This document shows, piece by piece, positions 1 to 6,529 of a stretch of 13,759 bases of DNA. Position numbers and translations under genes: made by a program. The notes beneath the pieces are model-generated. The model was given only the letters and a program-made list of their open reading frames with translations. It did not search any database and was not told the DNA's origin. The stretch's first letter is position 1, and the number at the start of each line of letters is the position of its first letter. The DNA is from Gallionellaceae bacterium (GTDB lineage: Bacteria; Pseudomonadota; Gammaproteobacteria; Burkholderiales; Gallionellaceae). The DNA lies in assembly GCA_021731185.1 (NCBI GenBank), contig JAKFXW010000163.1, positions 1 through 13,759 on the forward strand, in the 5' to 3' direction.

Positions 1-90
1 CTACGCGAAATCGTTGCGCCGTGGAAATATTTGCAGACCCTGCGACGACAAGCTACGGAGGCTATCAGTCACGCGATGCAAGGAGCGTGA
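1..90 (+). CDS. C-terminal end of an unidentified upstream gene (partial)
   Basis: Frame 1 is open from the first base to a TGA at 88-90 and gives 29 residues rich in Arg, Ala and Gln, ending in SHAMQGA. I do not recognise the family. The fragment is too short to prove coding, but the frame is open to the window edge and codon use looks plausible. The sequence just after it carries the motif GTCTGACCCC (about 111-120) and two copies of TTCGTGGG (91-98 and 125-132). Such motifs are often seen beside small transposases and dispersed repeats in proteobacteria, so a mobile-element origin is possible but unproven. Confidence 0.3.
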   Translation, partial: LREIVAPWKYLQTLRRQATEAISHAMQGA

Positions 91-130
91 TTCGTGGGGA
101 AACCTCAGAGTCTGACCCCATTGATTCGTG

Positions 131-155
131 GGTCGGATGAAGTGCCTTGTTAGCG
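131..155 (-). other. attC-like half site at the end of the 190-codon gene
   Basis: Read on the minus strand, this begins CGCTAACAAGGC and ends TCCGACC. It resembles the 5' half of an integron attC site, with a TAAC core followed by about 15 bases and then a CCGACC arm. The stop codon TAA of the gene at 150-722 lies inside the core, as in many gene cassettes. I do not find the matching other half in the bases to the left, so this is a half or degenerate site at best. Confidence 0.35.
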
Positions 156-722
156 ATATTTAACAATATCAATATATTTGAGGATCTCAATGTCGCCATT
201 CTCGCGGGCACCAAACAAGAGAAGCTGCTTCGAATTCACTTCGTAACCTTGAATGTAATATATCTGGGCTTTTTCAAGAAATTTACTGTATTCACACTCG
301 CCGCCATAGCCATAAGCTGCAGGGACTTCCGTTTCATACTCAATTATTTTCTTGATGCTGTGTATTTCTGGTTGTAATTCTAGAATCGTGTTAATACACA
401 ATACTGATAAAGCATCTTTGTCTAGTGCTATTGCGTCTGTTTTTTTAATAAGTTTTATGATTTTTTTGGCTAGCTTTGCCCATCCCTCAAAACCATTATT
501 GATCTGTTCGCCAAGTGCAATAGCGTGAACGATGCCAGCAAGTGCAGCGTAAATCCAAATGTAATCTGCCCCTGCAGCATAATCCACTGCCTTAAATTTA
601 GGGGTTTCTTTACTGCTGCAAATTTCGCTGAACAAATCGTTTAAATAGCTTTGAGGAATCGAGTCAATCTCGCCACTATTCAGAGCGTCTAGATGTTCTT
701 TTGGTCTAAATCGTATTTCCAT
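150..722 (-). CDS. Hypothetical protein, possible gene-cassette cargo (190 aa)
   Basis: I do not recognise this protein. The N-terminal third is polar. Residues 53-70 (IWIYAALAGIVHAIAL region) are hydrophobic enough to be a membrane-associated or buried helix. A Lys-rich helix follows (about 82-95, AKKIIKLIKK), then a Tyr-rich part around 128-160. There is no signal peptide and no obvious catalytic motif. The gene is clearly more AT-rich than its neighbours, which suggests transfer. The ATG at 720-722 has no convincing Shine-Dalgarno sequence. The start lies 8 bases after an ATTAGCG core, and the stop TAA sits within GCTAAC, so the gene fills the space between two cassette-type cores exactly. 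A defence, immunity or stress role would be guesswork. Confidence 0.7.
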   Translation of the reverse strand: MEIRFRPKEHLDALNSGEIDSIPQSYLNDLFSEICSSKETPKFKAVDYAAGADYIWIYAALAGIVHAIALGEQINNGFEGWAKLAKKIIKLIKKTDAIALDKDALSVLCINTILELQPEIHSIKKIIEYETEVPAAYGYGGECEYSKFLEKAQIYYIQGYEVNSKQLLLFGARENGDIEILKYIDIVKYR

Positions 723-732
723 ATCGTTTTAT

Positions 733-756
733 CGCTAATGAACAAAGTTGAGCGAC
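733..756 (-). other. attC-like 3' half site before the 190-codon gene
   Basis: On the minus strand this reads GTCGCTCAAC, then TTTGTTC, then ATTAGCG. It resembles the 3' half of an attC site, an inner GTCG arm followed by a GTTAG-type core, with A replacing the usual G of the core. The adjoining gene starts 8 bases further on, the short distance expected for a cassette. TATCGCTAA at 730-738 and TTAGCGATA at 150-158 form a 9-bp inverted pair bracketing the gene. Confidence 0.35.
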
Positions 757-1000
757 ACCCCCGCAGACCGCTTGCGTTTATGGCAAGCGAGCAGGGTATC
801 CGACAACGTAGTAAAAAGTAACATCGAGTCTGTCATGCAAGCTGTCCAGTGGGGCGCAGCCGCGAGTGTAACGAGCGGTGTTCGCTCGAACGTGACCTTA
901 GATTCGGGGCACTGCTTGTCGAATTTCCGGTGTACATTCCCGCCCACTTTAGCCTCCCGCCAGCCCGCAAAAAAATCCAGAAATATGTCGCGTCAAGCTG
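757..1000. other. Non-coding, hairpin-rich spacer between the two cassette-like units
   Basis: I see no convincing gene here. Frames are open on both strands, but their products look like spurious translations of a structured GC-rich sequence. Two perfect hairpins are visible: CGCTTGC (769-775) pairs with GCAAGCG (783-789), and CGAGCG (872-877) pairs with CGCTCG (883-888). With the half sites on each side the stretch spans about 290 bp, longer than a normal attC site (roughly 55-145 bp). It may be an attC site with an insertion, an ORF-less cassette, or unrelated repeat DNA. Confidence 0.4.
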
Positions 1001-1023
1001 TTCCGTTCGAATGCAGAGTTAGC
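1001..1023 (-). other. attC-like 5' half site at the end of the toxin gene
   Basis: The minus strand reads GCTAACTCTGCATTCG followed by AACGGAA, which has the form of an attC 5' half. The toxin stop codon TAA lies within GCTAAC, the same arrangement as at 150-155. Confidence 0.35.
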
Positions 1024-1315
1024 TTCTTTTTGGCCAACGACTCGGATTGCGAGCATCATGCAACACAGCCAAAACATGTACGAGATCACCCCGTACCGTA
1101 TAAAACAAGCCGTAAGGAAAGCGAGGCAGGAGCGCGCGGCGAACATTTGGAATTACTTCAGCATAAAGCAGTGGTGCTTGCCCTAGCCGTAATAGCTGCA
1201 ACTCCATTGCAGCGATGAATTCATCACCAAGGCCAGTGCTCTGTAATTCGTACCACTCTTGAGCTTCGCCAGTCTCACGTATCGTTCGAGAAGAAAATTT
1301 CAGGCGGTACGCCAT
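1019..1315 (-). CDS. RelE/ParE-superfamily toxin of a type II toxin-antitoxin pair
   Basis: This 98-residue protein has the length and layout of a ParE-type toxin: an N-terminal strand (YRLKFSS), two helices containing EAQEWYE and GLGDEFIAAME, and then the characteristic sheet. The sheet reads RRALLPRFPYGLFYTV and then VLAVLHDARNPSRW, and the final R/H-x-P-x-x-W motif is typical. Family members either inhibit gyrase (ParE) or cleave ribosome-bound mRNA (RelE). The sequence alone does not decide which, although HDARNPSRW is commonest in the ParE branch. The ATG overlaps the 3' end of the antitoxin gene by 16 bases, indicating translational coupling. The stop lies inside an attC-like core. Confidence 0.9.
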   Translation of the reverse strand: MAYRLKFSSRTIRETGEAQEWYELQSTGLGDEFIAAMELQLLRLGQAPLLYAEVIPNVRRALLPRFPYGLFYTVRGDLVHVLAVLHDARNPSRWPKRS

Positions 1316-1533
1316 GAACCATCTTTAAGGCGGGATTTAACTTGATCCCAGGAATATCCGGATTCCGGATTTGCCTCGAATTCTGCAAAGCGTGCTTCGA
1401 GTTCGGCTTTTAGAGCAGGCGAAATTGTTACAGCTTCGGGAACTGCGGCAACACTGTCCCAGATCAGCTCAACAAGACGAATACGCTCTTGCAATGGAAG
1501 CTCAAGGATGTCGGCAATGGAAATATTATTCAT
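1300..1533 (-). CDS. Addiction-module antitoxin (putative addiction module component family)
   Basis: This 77-residue acidic protein has the form of the small antitoxins annotated as addiction module component (TIGR02574/PF09720 type). It contains an N-terminal LPLQERIRLVELIWDS helix, a central SPALKAELEARFAEFEANP helix and a C-terminal GYSWDQVKSRL toxin-binding segment. It should neutralise the toxin encoded just downstream and probably represses the shared promoter. The ATG at 1531-1533 is preceded on the minus strand by a -10-like TACAAT (1541-1546), but I see no good -35, and the Shine-Dalgarno sequence is weak. The gene begins 28 bases after a GTTAGCG core (1564-1570). Confidence 0.9.
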   Translation of the reverse strand: MNNISIADILELPLQERIRLVELIWDSVAAVPEAVTISPALKAELEARFAEFEANPESGYSWDQVKSRLKDGSWRTA

Positions 1534-1560
1534 GTCGGATATTGTACTCTTTTTCAGTCA

Positions 1561-1572
1561 ACGCGCTAACCA
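1561..1572 (-). other. GTTAGCG core before the toxin-antitoxin pair
   Basis: The minus strand reads TGGTTAGCGCGT. It matches the G^TT core of an integron recombination site and marks the upstream border of the toxin-antitoxin unit. Sequence further upstream (about 1573-1614) does not show a clear partner arm. Confidence 0.3.
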
Positions 1573-1614
1573 GGTGTCTCCACCAATACATATTGCACTG
1601 ATGGAACAACTACC

Positions 1615-1765
1615 TAATTCCATTTCTAGTTTAATAATGCCAGATTGTTCCCTCACCCTTTTTCCCTCTCCCGAAGGGAGAGGGATGCAAAGTCCTTCTC
1701 CCTCCGGGAGAAGGGTTGGGATGAGGGAGCAAGATTGAAGGCTTGGTAAATTAGAATTGGAATAA
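1615..1765. repeat. Element A: 151-bp non-coding repeat with terminal inverted repeats and CCCTC palindromes
   Basis: The ends, 1615-1633 and the reverse complement of 1747-1765, match at 16 of 19 positions (TAATTCCATTTCTAGTTTA against TTATTCCAATTCTAATTTA). Inside are two perfect 9-bp hairpins: CCCTCTCCC/GGGAGAGGG (1664-1672, 1676-1684) and CCTTCTCCC/GGGAGAAGG (1694-1702, 1706-1714). Outer arms TCCCTCA (1649-1655) and TGAGGGA (1722-1728) enclose both. The CCCTCWCCC-type core is a common dispersed repeat in proteobacteria. The terminal repeats resemble those of the elements at 12192-12416 and 13601-13730. It lies in the gap between the toxin-antitoxin promoter and the end of ppsA. Confidence 0.75.
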
Positions 1766-1807
1766 ACTGCACGCTGTTGGTTATTGAATCTGATCTTCCT
1801 TAAAACA

Positions 1808-4300
1808 TTACGATTTTTTTCCAGCCAGGTGCAGCCAGGTTTCTAACACCGTATCCGGGTTCAACGAGATCGCTTCTATCCCTTGTTCCTGCAACCATTG
1901 CGCCAAATCAGGAAAATCCGACGGCCCTTGCCCGCAAATGCCGATGTATTTATTGGCGCGGCGGCATCCCTGTATAGCCATGCTGATTAACATTTTTACT
2001 GCGGCATTACGTTCATCAAACGCGCCTGCAACGATAGCCGAATCACGGTCTATACCTAATGTCAGTTGCGTTAAATCATTCGATCCGATAGAGAATCCAT
2101 CAAAGTATTGCAGGAATTCTTCCGCCAGCAGGCAATTACTCGGCACTTCGCACATCATGATAATCCGCAAGCCATTTTCACCGCGTCGCAGACCATTTTT
2201 TGCCATCTCACTAATCACCCCGCGCGCCTCTTCCACTGTACGCACAAAAGGAATCATGACTTCGATATTAGTTAATCCTATTTCTTCGCGCACACGCTTG
2301 ATGGCGCGACATTCCAGCGCAAAGCTGGCACTGAAATCAGGTGAAATATAGCGCGCCGCTCCCCGAAAACCCAACATGGGATTTTCTTCATGCGGCTCGA
2401 ATAAATCCCCGCCCAGCAGGCTCATATATTCGTTCGATTTAAAATCAGAAAAGCGCACGATCACTGGCTTCGGCGCAAATGCTGCACCGAGTACGGCGGC
2501 ACCTTCCGCGAGTTTCTCCACATAAAAATCTAATGGCGAGGCATAGCCTGCTGCCTTCATTTCTATTTGCGTTTTCAAATCTGCAGGAAGATTGGGGTAG
2601 GCCAATATCGCGCCAGGATGAATGCCTATCATGCGCGTAATAATAAATTCAAGGCGCGCCAGGCCGACTCCAGCATTCGGCAGTTGGCAAAATTCAAAGG
2701 CCATTTCCGGATTCGCCACGTTCATGGAAATTTTAACGGCGAGTGGCGGCATGGCCGCTACCGCAATCTCTTGTATCTCAAATTCCAGCGCGCCCTGATA
2801 CACCTTGCCGACATCGCCCTCCGCACAGGACACGGTAACTGTCGTGCCACCTTGTAATATCTGCGTAGCATTGCCACACCCGACCACCGCTGGAATACCC
2901 AATTCACGCGCCACAATCGCCGCATGGCAAGTACGCCCACCACGGTTGGTGACGATGGCAGACGCACGTTTCATAACAGGCTCCCAGTCCGGATCCGTCA
3001 TATCAGTCACTAAAACATCCCCAGCTTTAATCTCTGCCATATTGCTGACATCATTTACCAGACACACGCGCCCGCTACCAATACGCTGACCAATTGCGCG
3101 CCCACTCACCAGCACGGGCGATTGTTGTTTCAAACGATAACGCAGGAGCTTGCCCGAGGCAGTCTGTGTTTTCACCGTTTCAGGCCGTGCCTGCAAAATA
3201 TATAGTTTGCCGTCGAGGCCGTCTTTGCCCCATTCAATATCCATCGCGCGTCCGTAGTGCCGCTCGATAATTAGCGCGTAGCGTGCCAGCTCCTCCACCT
3301 CGGCATCGCTCAATGAGAAACGCCGTTGCTCGCTTTCAGGCACTGTCACTGTGCGTACAGTTTTTGGCGTAACACTATTTGACGCGGCATCAGCATGAAA
3401 AATCATCTTGATCATTTTGCTGCCCAGATTACGCCGGATCACTGCGGATTTTCCCTGTTGCAATGCAGGCTTGTACACATAAAACTCATCGGGATTAACC
3501 GCGCCCTGCACCACCGTTTCACCCAGACCATAGGCTGCGTTTATCAACACCACCTGATCGAAACCCGATTCGGTATCCAGCGTAAACATCACCCCGCTCA
3601 CGCCTATATCGGTACGCACCATACGCTGCACGCCAACCGACAAGGCAACTTCATTGTGTGCCATTTTTTGATGCACACGATAGGCAATCGCACGGTCGGT
3701 ATATAACGAAGAAAAAACTTGTTGGATAGCAGCTAACACCTGCTCTACACCTTGAATATTGAGCAACGTTTCCTGTTGTCCCGCAAAAGACGCATCCGGC
3801 GAATCTTCATCTACAGCGGAAGAACGAATTGCCCATGAAATAATGGAATCATGGGAAATAATGGAATCGCGGGAGATATTGGAATGAGGAGAAACGGAAG
3901 ACTCACGGGAAAGTATTGCTTCTGCTGCGGCTTGTATTTGTTCGTGTGCTACGCGAATTTCCTGCTCCAAACGCGGCGGCAAAGGAGCCTGCAAAATCAT
4001 TTGCCGGATGCGCTTACCCGCAGCAGCCAAGGCAGTCACATCTGTAACCATCAATTTAGACAGTTCGTGTTGGATGCACTCAGCCAAACTGCGCTGCTCA
4101 ATACTGGCTTGATTTAAACCAGGCTGCGCCAAAAAATCTCGGTAGGCCGCCGTAGTAGTAGCAAAGCCGGATGGCACGCGCACCCCGTGCTGTGCAAGTT
4201 GCGAAATCATTTCACCAAGCGAAGCGTTTTTTCCGCCCACACTATCGATATCGCTCATGCGTATTGAATCAAACCAGACAATATATTGAGTATTTTCCAC
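1808..4300 (-). CDS. ppsA: Phosphoenolpyruvate synthase
   Basis: The product converts pyruvate, ATP and water to PEP, AMP and phosphate in gluconeogenesis. It is colinear with E. coli PpsA from VGGKNASLGEM to the C-terminus. The N-terminal ATP-binding domain has RSSA and DASFAGQQET. The phosphohistidine domain has the swivelling His in GGRTCHA (about residue 459), and the C-terminal PEP-utilising barrel ends with the catalytic Cys in GICGQGPSD (about 789). The start chosen is GTG at 4298-4300, because GGAG (4307-4310) sits 6 bases upstream; an in-frame TTG at 4313-4315 has no such site and would add five residues. That gives 830 residues against about 790 usually. Much of the excess is a Ser/Ile-rich insertion of about 25 residues (roughly 127-152 from this GTG) just before the conserved WAIRSSA strand, encoded by an 18-bp tandem repeat. 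ppsR is not adjacent. Confidence 0.97.
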   Translation of the reverse strand: MENTQYIVWFDSIRMSDIDSVGGKNASLGEMISQLAQHGVRVPSGFATTTAAYRDFLAQPGLNQASIEQRSLAECIQHELSKLMVTDVTALAAAGKRIRQMILQAPLPPRLEQEIRVAHEQIQAAAEAILSRESSVSPHSNISRDSIISHDSIISWAIRSSAVDEDSPDASFAGQQETLLNIQGVEQVLAAIQQVFSSLYTDRAIAYRVHQKMAHNEVALSVGVQRMVRTDIGVSGVMFTLDTESGFDQVVLINAAYGLGETVVQGAVNPDEFYVYKPALQQGKSAVIRRNLGSKMIKMIFHADAASNSVTPKTVRTVTVPESEQRRFSLSDAEVEELARYALIIERHYGRAMDIEWGKDGLDGKLYILQARPETVKTQTASGKLLRYRLKQQSPVLVSGRAIGQRIGSGRVCLVNDVSNMAEIKAGDVLVTDMTDPDWEPVMKRASAIVTNRGGRTCHAAIVARELGIPAVVGCGNATQILQGGTTVTVSCAEGDVGKVYQGALEFEIQEIAVAAMPPLAVKISMNVANPEMAFEFCQLPNAGVGLARLEFIITRMIGIHPGAILAYPNLPADLKTQIEMKAAGYASPLDFYVEKLAEGAAVLGAAFAPKPVIVRFSDFKSNEYMSLLGGDLFEPHEENPMLGFRGAARYISPDFSASFALECRAIKRVREEIGLTNIEVMIPFVRTVEEARGVISEMAKNGLRRGENGLRIIMMCEVPSNCLLAEEFLQYFDGFSIGSNDLTQLTLGIDRDSAIVAGAFDERNAAVKMLISMAIQGCRRANKYIGICGQGPSDFPDLAQWLQEQGIEAISLNPDTVLETWLHLAGKKS
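3837..3908 (-). repeat. In-frame 18-bp tandem repeat inside ppsA
   Basis: Four consecutive 18-base units can be read on the plus strand, beginning at 3837, 3855, 3873 and 3891. The first two differ at only two positions (GAAATAATGGAATCATGG and GAAATAATGGAATCGCGG); the third and fourth have decayed. The period equals six codons, so unit gain or loss keeps the frame. The encoded hexapeptides run SSVSPH, SNISRD, SIISHD, SIISWA, the last one merging into the conserved ATP-binding strand. Confidence 0.85.
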
Positions 4301-4364
4301 AATTTTCTCCCGCAAACTGATACCACATAGTATGCTAATTGTTGATGCGGAGGAATGTTCGAAG

Positions 4365-4426
4365 GTAGTGTAAAAATAAATTCATAAAATGCCGCGAAGC
4401 TCCCACGGCAAGACAAATTACACTAC
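4365..4426. repeat. Nested inverted repeat between the SDR gene and ppsA
   Basis: Perfect 9-bp arms GTAGTGTAA (4365-4373) and TTACACTAC (4418-4426) enclose an inner hairpin at 4391-4409. It lies in the 173-bp gap upstream of the ppsA start and downstream of the SDR gene, so it could act in the ppsA leader or be a small dispersed palindromic element. Confidence 0.55.
4385..4409 (-). terminator. Possible weak intrinsic terminator after the SDR gene
   Basis: On the minus strand GCCGTGG and TCGCGGC form a 7-bp stem (with two G-T pairs) around a GAGCT loop, followed by ATTTTAT. The T tract is interrupted, so termination may be inefficient. Confidence 0.35.
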
Positions 4427-4473
4427 GCTAAACATTGCGGCGTAATTTCACGCGAAAACTCTGAAAATATTTT

Positions 4474-5352
4474 TTAAAGAGAAGTTGAATTAAAACTTAG
4501 CAATGCTTCCCTTACTGTTTCATAACGCAGATGTACTTTCAATTCTCGCTTCATTCGCGCATTTTTCAGTCGCCGCGATTCATTCACAAATGACAGCATC
4601 ATCGGTGAGAGTATGTGCTGTGCTGCTATACGGCTGACTCGAGGCGGGCGCGGTAGATAATATGCGTCCGCCACCAGATCAAAATATTCACCCATTTGCA
4701 ACGCGCTGTCATCGCTGGTGTTATAGGCACGACTGGGTTTTGCGTGGCGCACCGCAGCAACAATACAGCGCACCAAATCATCCGCATGGATGTGATTGGA
4801 ATAGCTGTCTTCCGCCGCGATGATGGCTGGCGTACCTTGCTGGATGCGCTGTACAGGCAAACGGTCAGCAGCATAAATGCCGGGTACGCGCAGGATGCTG
4901 GCGTGTACGCCGTTATGTTTTGCCCAATTTCTAATTTGCTTTTCTGCCGCTACGCGACGTTGCGCCCGCGCACTTTTTGGATTGAGGGCTCGTGTTTCAT
5001 CAACCAGCGCACCGCCACAGTCACCATATACGCCGCTGGTGCTAATGTAGATGAGTCGTCTGGGTGGGTGGTTGCCTTGCGCTAGTGCGCTGAGCAAGTT
5101 TTGTGTTCGAGCATCACCTGAGCCATCATTAGGAGGTGGTGCTAAATGCAGCACGGTGTCGGCAATTCCTGTAATGCGCTGCAAACTGGCTCTATCATCC
5201 AGATCGCCCAGTATTGGCAGGACTTTCAGCGCGCGTAATTTTTCAAAATATTGCTTGTTCCGCACCAAGGCGTAAATCTTGTAGCGGCGTGTCAGCAAGG
5301 GTATGGCGCGCAGGGCGATGTCGCCGCAGCCAATAATCAGGATTCGTGTCAT
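4474..5352 (-). CDS. YeeZ-like NAD-binding SDR/epimerase-family protein
   Basis: The 292-residue product opens with a Rossmann strand and nucleotide-binding loop (MTRILIIGCGDIA, residues 1-13). It continues with LGDLDD (48-53), HLAPPP (69-74), the active-site Ser strand YISTSGVYGD (102-111), LRVPGIYAADR (154-164) and NHIHADDL (186-193), as in extended SDRs of the YeeZ/NAD-dependent epimerase group. The expected YxxxK is not intact: Lys138 is present in AAEK, but position 134 is Val rather than Tyr. This suggests a binding or regulatory role, or altered chemistry. The ATG at 5350-5352 is chosen because the Rossmann fold begins there; the frame is open further upstream but would run into the divergent gene. 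The substrate is unknown. Confidence 0.85.
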   Translation of the reverse strand: MTRILIIGCGDIALRAIPLLTRRYKIYALVRNKQYFEKLRALKVLPILGDLDDRASLQRITGIADTVLHLAPPPNDGSGDARTQNLLSALAQGNHPPRRLIYISTSGVYGDCGGALVDETRALNPKSARAQRRVAAEKQIRNWAKHNGVHASILRVPGIYAADRLPVQRIQQGTPAIIAAEDSYSNHIHADDLVRCIVAAVRHAKPSRAYNTSDDSALQMGEYFDLVADAYYLPRPPRVSRIAAQHILSPMMLSFVNESRRLKNARMKRELKVHLRYETVREALLSFNSTSL

Positions 5353-5404
5353 GCTGTGATTATGCGTTAAAATCTGCGCTTTGCGTACGCACTGAATTGA
5401 AATC
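5353..5404. promoter_or_regulatory. Divergent promoter region with a perfect 10-bp palindrome
   Basis: This 52-bp gap separates the divergent SDR and reductase genes. It contains the palindrome TGCGTACGCA (5382-5391) and a TAAAAT box (5367-5372) that could serve as a -10 for the rightward gene. The palindrome could be an operator; no matching known regulator site is recognised. Confidence 0.35.
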
Positions 5405-6424
5405 ATGTCTTTTAATATTGTAATCAAACCCAGCAACCACAGCTTTTCCATGGAAGGCGATGAAACCATATTGGAGGCGGGTTTGCGCCACGGCTACACC
5501 TTGCCCTATAGCTGCCGTGACGGGGTATGCGGAACATGCAAGGGGCGTGTTTTAGAGGGCACGGTAACCTATGGCAAGCATCAAGAGAGCACACTAACGG
5601 AAGCCGAAAAAGCCTTGGGCATGGCTTTATTTTGCCGCGCACATCCAACTTCAAATTTGATTATTGAGAGCCGTGAAGTCAGTGCGGTGAAGGATATTCC
5701 TGTTAAAACTTTGCCTTGTCGCGTACAAAAATTAAAACGGTTGGCAGAAGATGTGATGGTGATTTTTTTGCAGCTACCAGCCAATGAGCGACTGCAATTT
5801 TTAGCGGGACAGTATATCGACATTTTGCAAAAAGACGCTGCGCCGCGCAGCTTTTCGCTGGCGAATGCGCCGCATGATGATGAATTTTTAGAGCTGCATG
5901 TTCGGAATATTGCTGGTGGTGAGTTCACGCAACATATCTTTACCAAAATGAAAGAGCGCGACATTTTGCGCTTCAAAGGACCGCTCGGAACTTTTTTCCT
6001 GCGAGAAGATAGCAACAAGCCTATTTTATTTGTGGCCAGTGGTACAGGTTTTGCGCCGATTAAATCGATCATCGAACACGCGCTGCACATAGGCATAAAA
6101 CGTCCCATGCATTTTTATTGGGGCGCGCGCAAACTCAGCGACCTGTACATGCTGCCCAAGGCGCAAGAGTGGGAGAAATCAGGCATTCAATTTACACCCG
6201 TGTTATCAGATTCACCTCCATCAGACAATTGGCAGGGTCGAACAGGTTACGTGCATCAGGCCGTGTTGGCGGATTACAGCGATTTAAGTACCTATCAAGT
6301 GTATGCCTGTGGCTCACCTGTGGTAGTGACGGCGGCACACCGCGATTTCACCATGCTGCAACATTTGCCCGAGGATGAATTTTTTTCAGATGCCTTTACA
6401 TTTGCTCCAAAAATAGAAAAATAA
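5405..6424 (+). CDS. Ferredoxin-NAD(P)H oxidoreductase, CDP-6-deoxy-3,4-glucoseen reductase-like
   Basis: The 339-residue protein fuses a plant-type [2Fe-2S] ferredoxin domain to a flavin/NAD reductase. The cluster ligands are Cys37, Cys42, Cys45 (CRDGVCGTC) and Cys77. The FAD-binding motif RSFSLAN is at 148-154. The NAD(P)-binding loop GTGFAPI is at 213-219, followed by YACGSP (300-305) and an aromatic C-terminal segment. It should pass electrons from NAD(P)H through FAD to the cluster and on to a partner enzyme. The closest named relatives are AscD/DdhD of dideoxysugar synthesis. Betaproteobacteria often carry such a gene outside sugar clusters, and no dideoxysugar genes are seen here, so the true partner is unknown. 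The ATG lacks a strong Shine-Dalgarno sequence. Confidence 0.88.
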   Translation: MSFNIVIKPSNHSFSMEGDETILEAGLRHGYTLPYSCRDGVCGTCKGRVLEGTVTYGKHQESTLTEAEKALGMALFCRAHPTSNLIIESREVSAVKDIPVKTLPCRVQKLKRLAEDVMVIFLQLPANERLQFLAGQYIDILQKDAAPRSFSLANAPHDDEFLELHVRNIAGGEFTQHIFTKMKERDILRFKGPLGTFFLREDSNKPILFVASGTGFAPIKSIIEHALHIGIKRPMHFYWGARKLSDLYMLPKAQEWEKSGIQFTPVLSDSPPSDNWQGRTGYVHQAVLADYSDLSTYQVYACGSPVVVTAAHRDFTMLQHLPEDEFFSDAFTFAPKIEK

Positions 6425-6469
6425 CCCCGTTTATCTAGCGATGCGTGGCTTAAATAAAGCACGGCGTAG

Positions 6470-6498
6470 TTGACACTACCCCCGCCGCACCCGATACT
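6470..6498 (+). promoter_or_regulatory. Sigma-70-type promoter for the CorB-like gene
   Basis: A perfect -35 TTGACA (6470-6475) and a -10-like GATACT (6493-6498, four of six matches to TATAAT) are separated by 17 bp. Transcription would begin near 6505, leaving a short leader before the TTG start at 6530. This suggests the transporter is transcribed separately from the reductase gene. Confidence 0.5.
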
Positions 6499-6529
6499 TC
6501 GCAGGTCACTTTCATTAAGGTTTTTTGCT

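Noticed and set aside
735..947. 70-codon minus-strand frame ending in ATTAG
   Set aside because: It would start at a GTG without a ribosome-binding site and overlaps two hairpins; the product looks like translated non-coding repeat.
748..1218. 156-codon plus-strand frame across the spacer and the toxin gene
   Set aside because: It runs antisense to the clearly recognisable toxin, includes the structured spacer, and its product has no coherent composition or family motif.
1664..1714. Double hairpin as a plain rho-independent terminator of the toxin-antitoxin or ppsA genes
   Set aside because: There is no T run after either stem on the relevant strand, and the hairpins sit inside a longer repeat with terminal inverted repeats.
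1938..2351. 137-codon and similar plus-strand frames inside ppsA
   Set aside because: All lie antisense to ppsA, which matches PEP synthase along its full length.
3837..3908. CRISPR array
   Set aside because: The 18-bp units are directly adjacent without spacers and lie in frame within ppsA.
5581..6108. 175-codon frame antisense to the reductase gene
   Set aside because: It is entirely inside a confidently identified gene and is Ser/Lys-rich as expected for an antisense shadow.
6470..6529. Longer N-terminus for the CorB-like protein from TTG 6470
   Set aside because: The extra residues are Pro/Arg-rich and unlike the family, and that TTG is part of a -35 box; TTG at 6530 has a ribosome-binding site and gives the normal family start.
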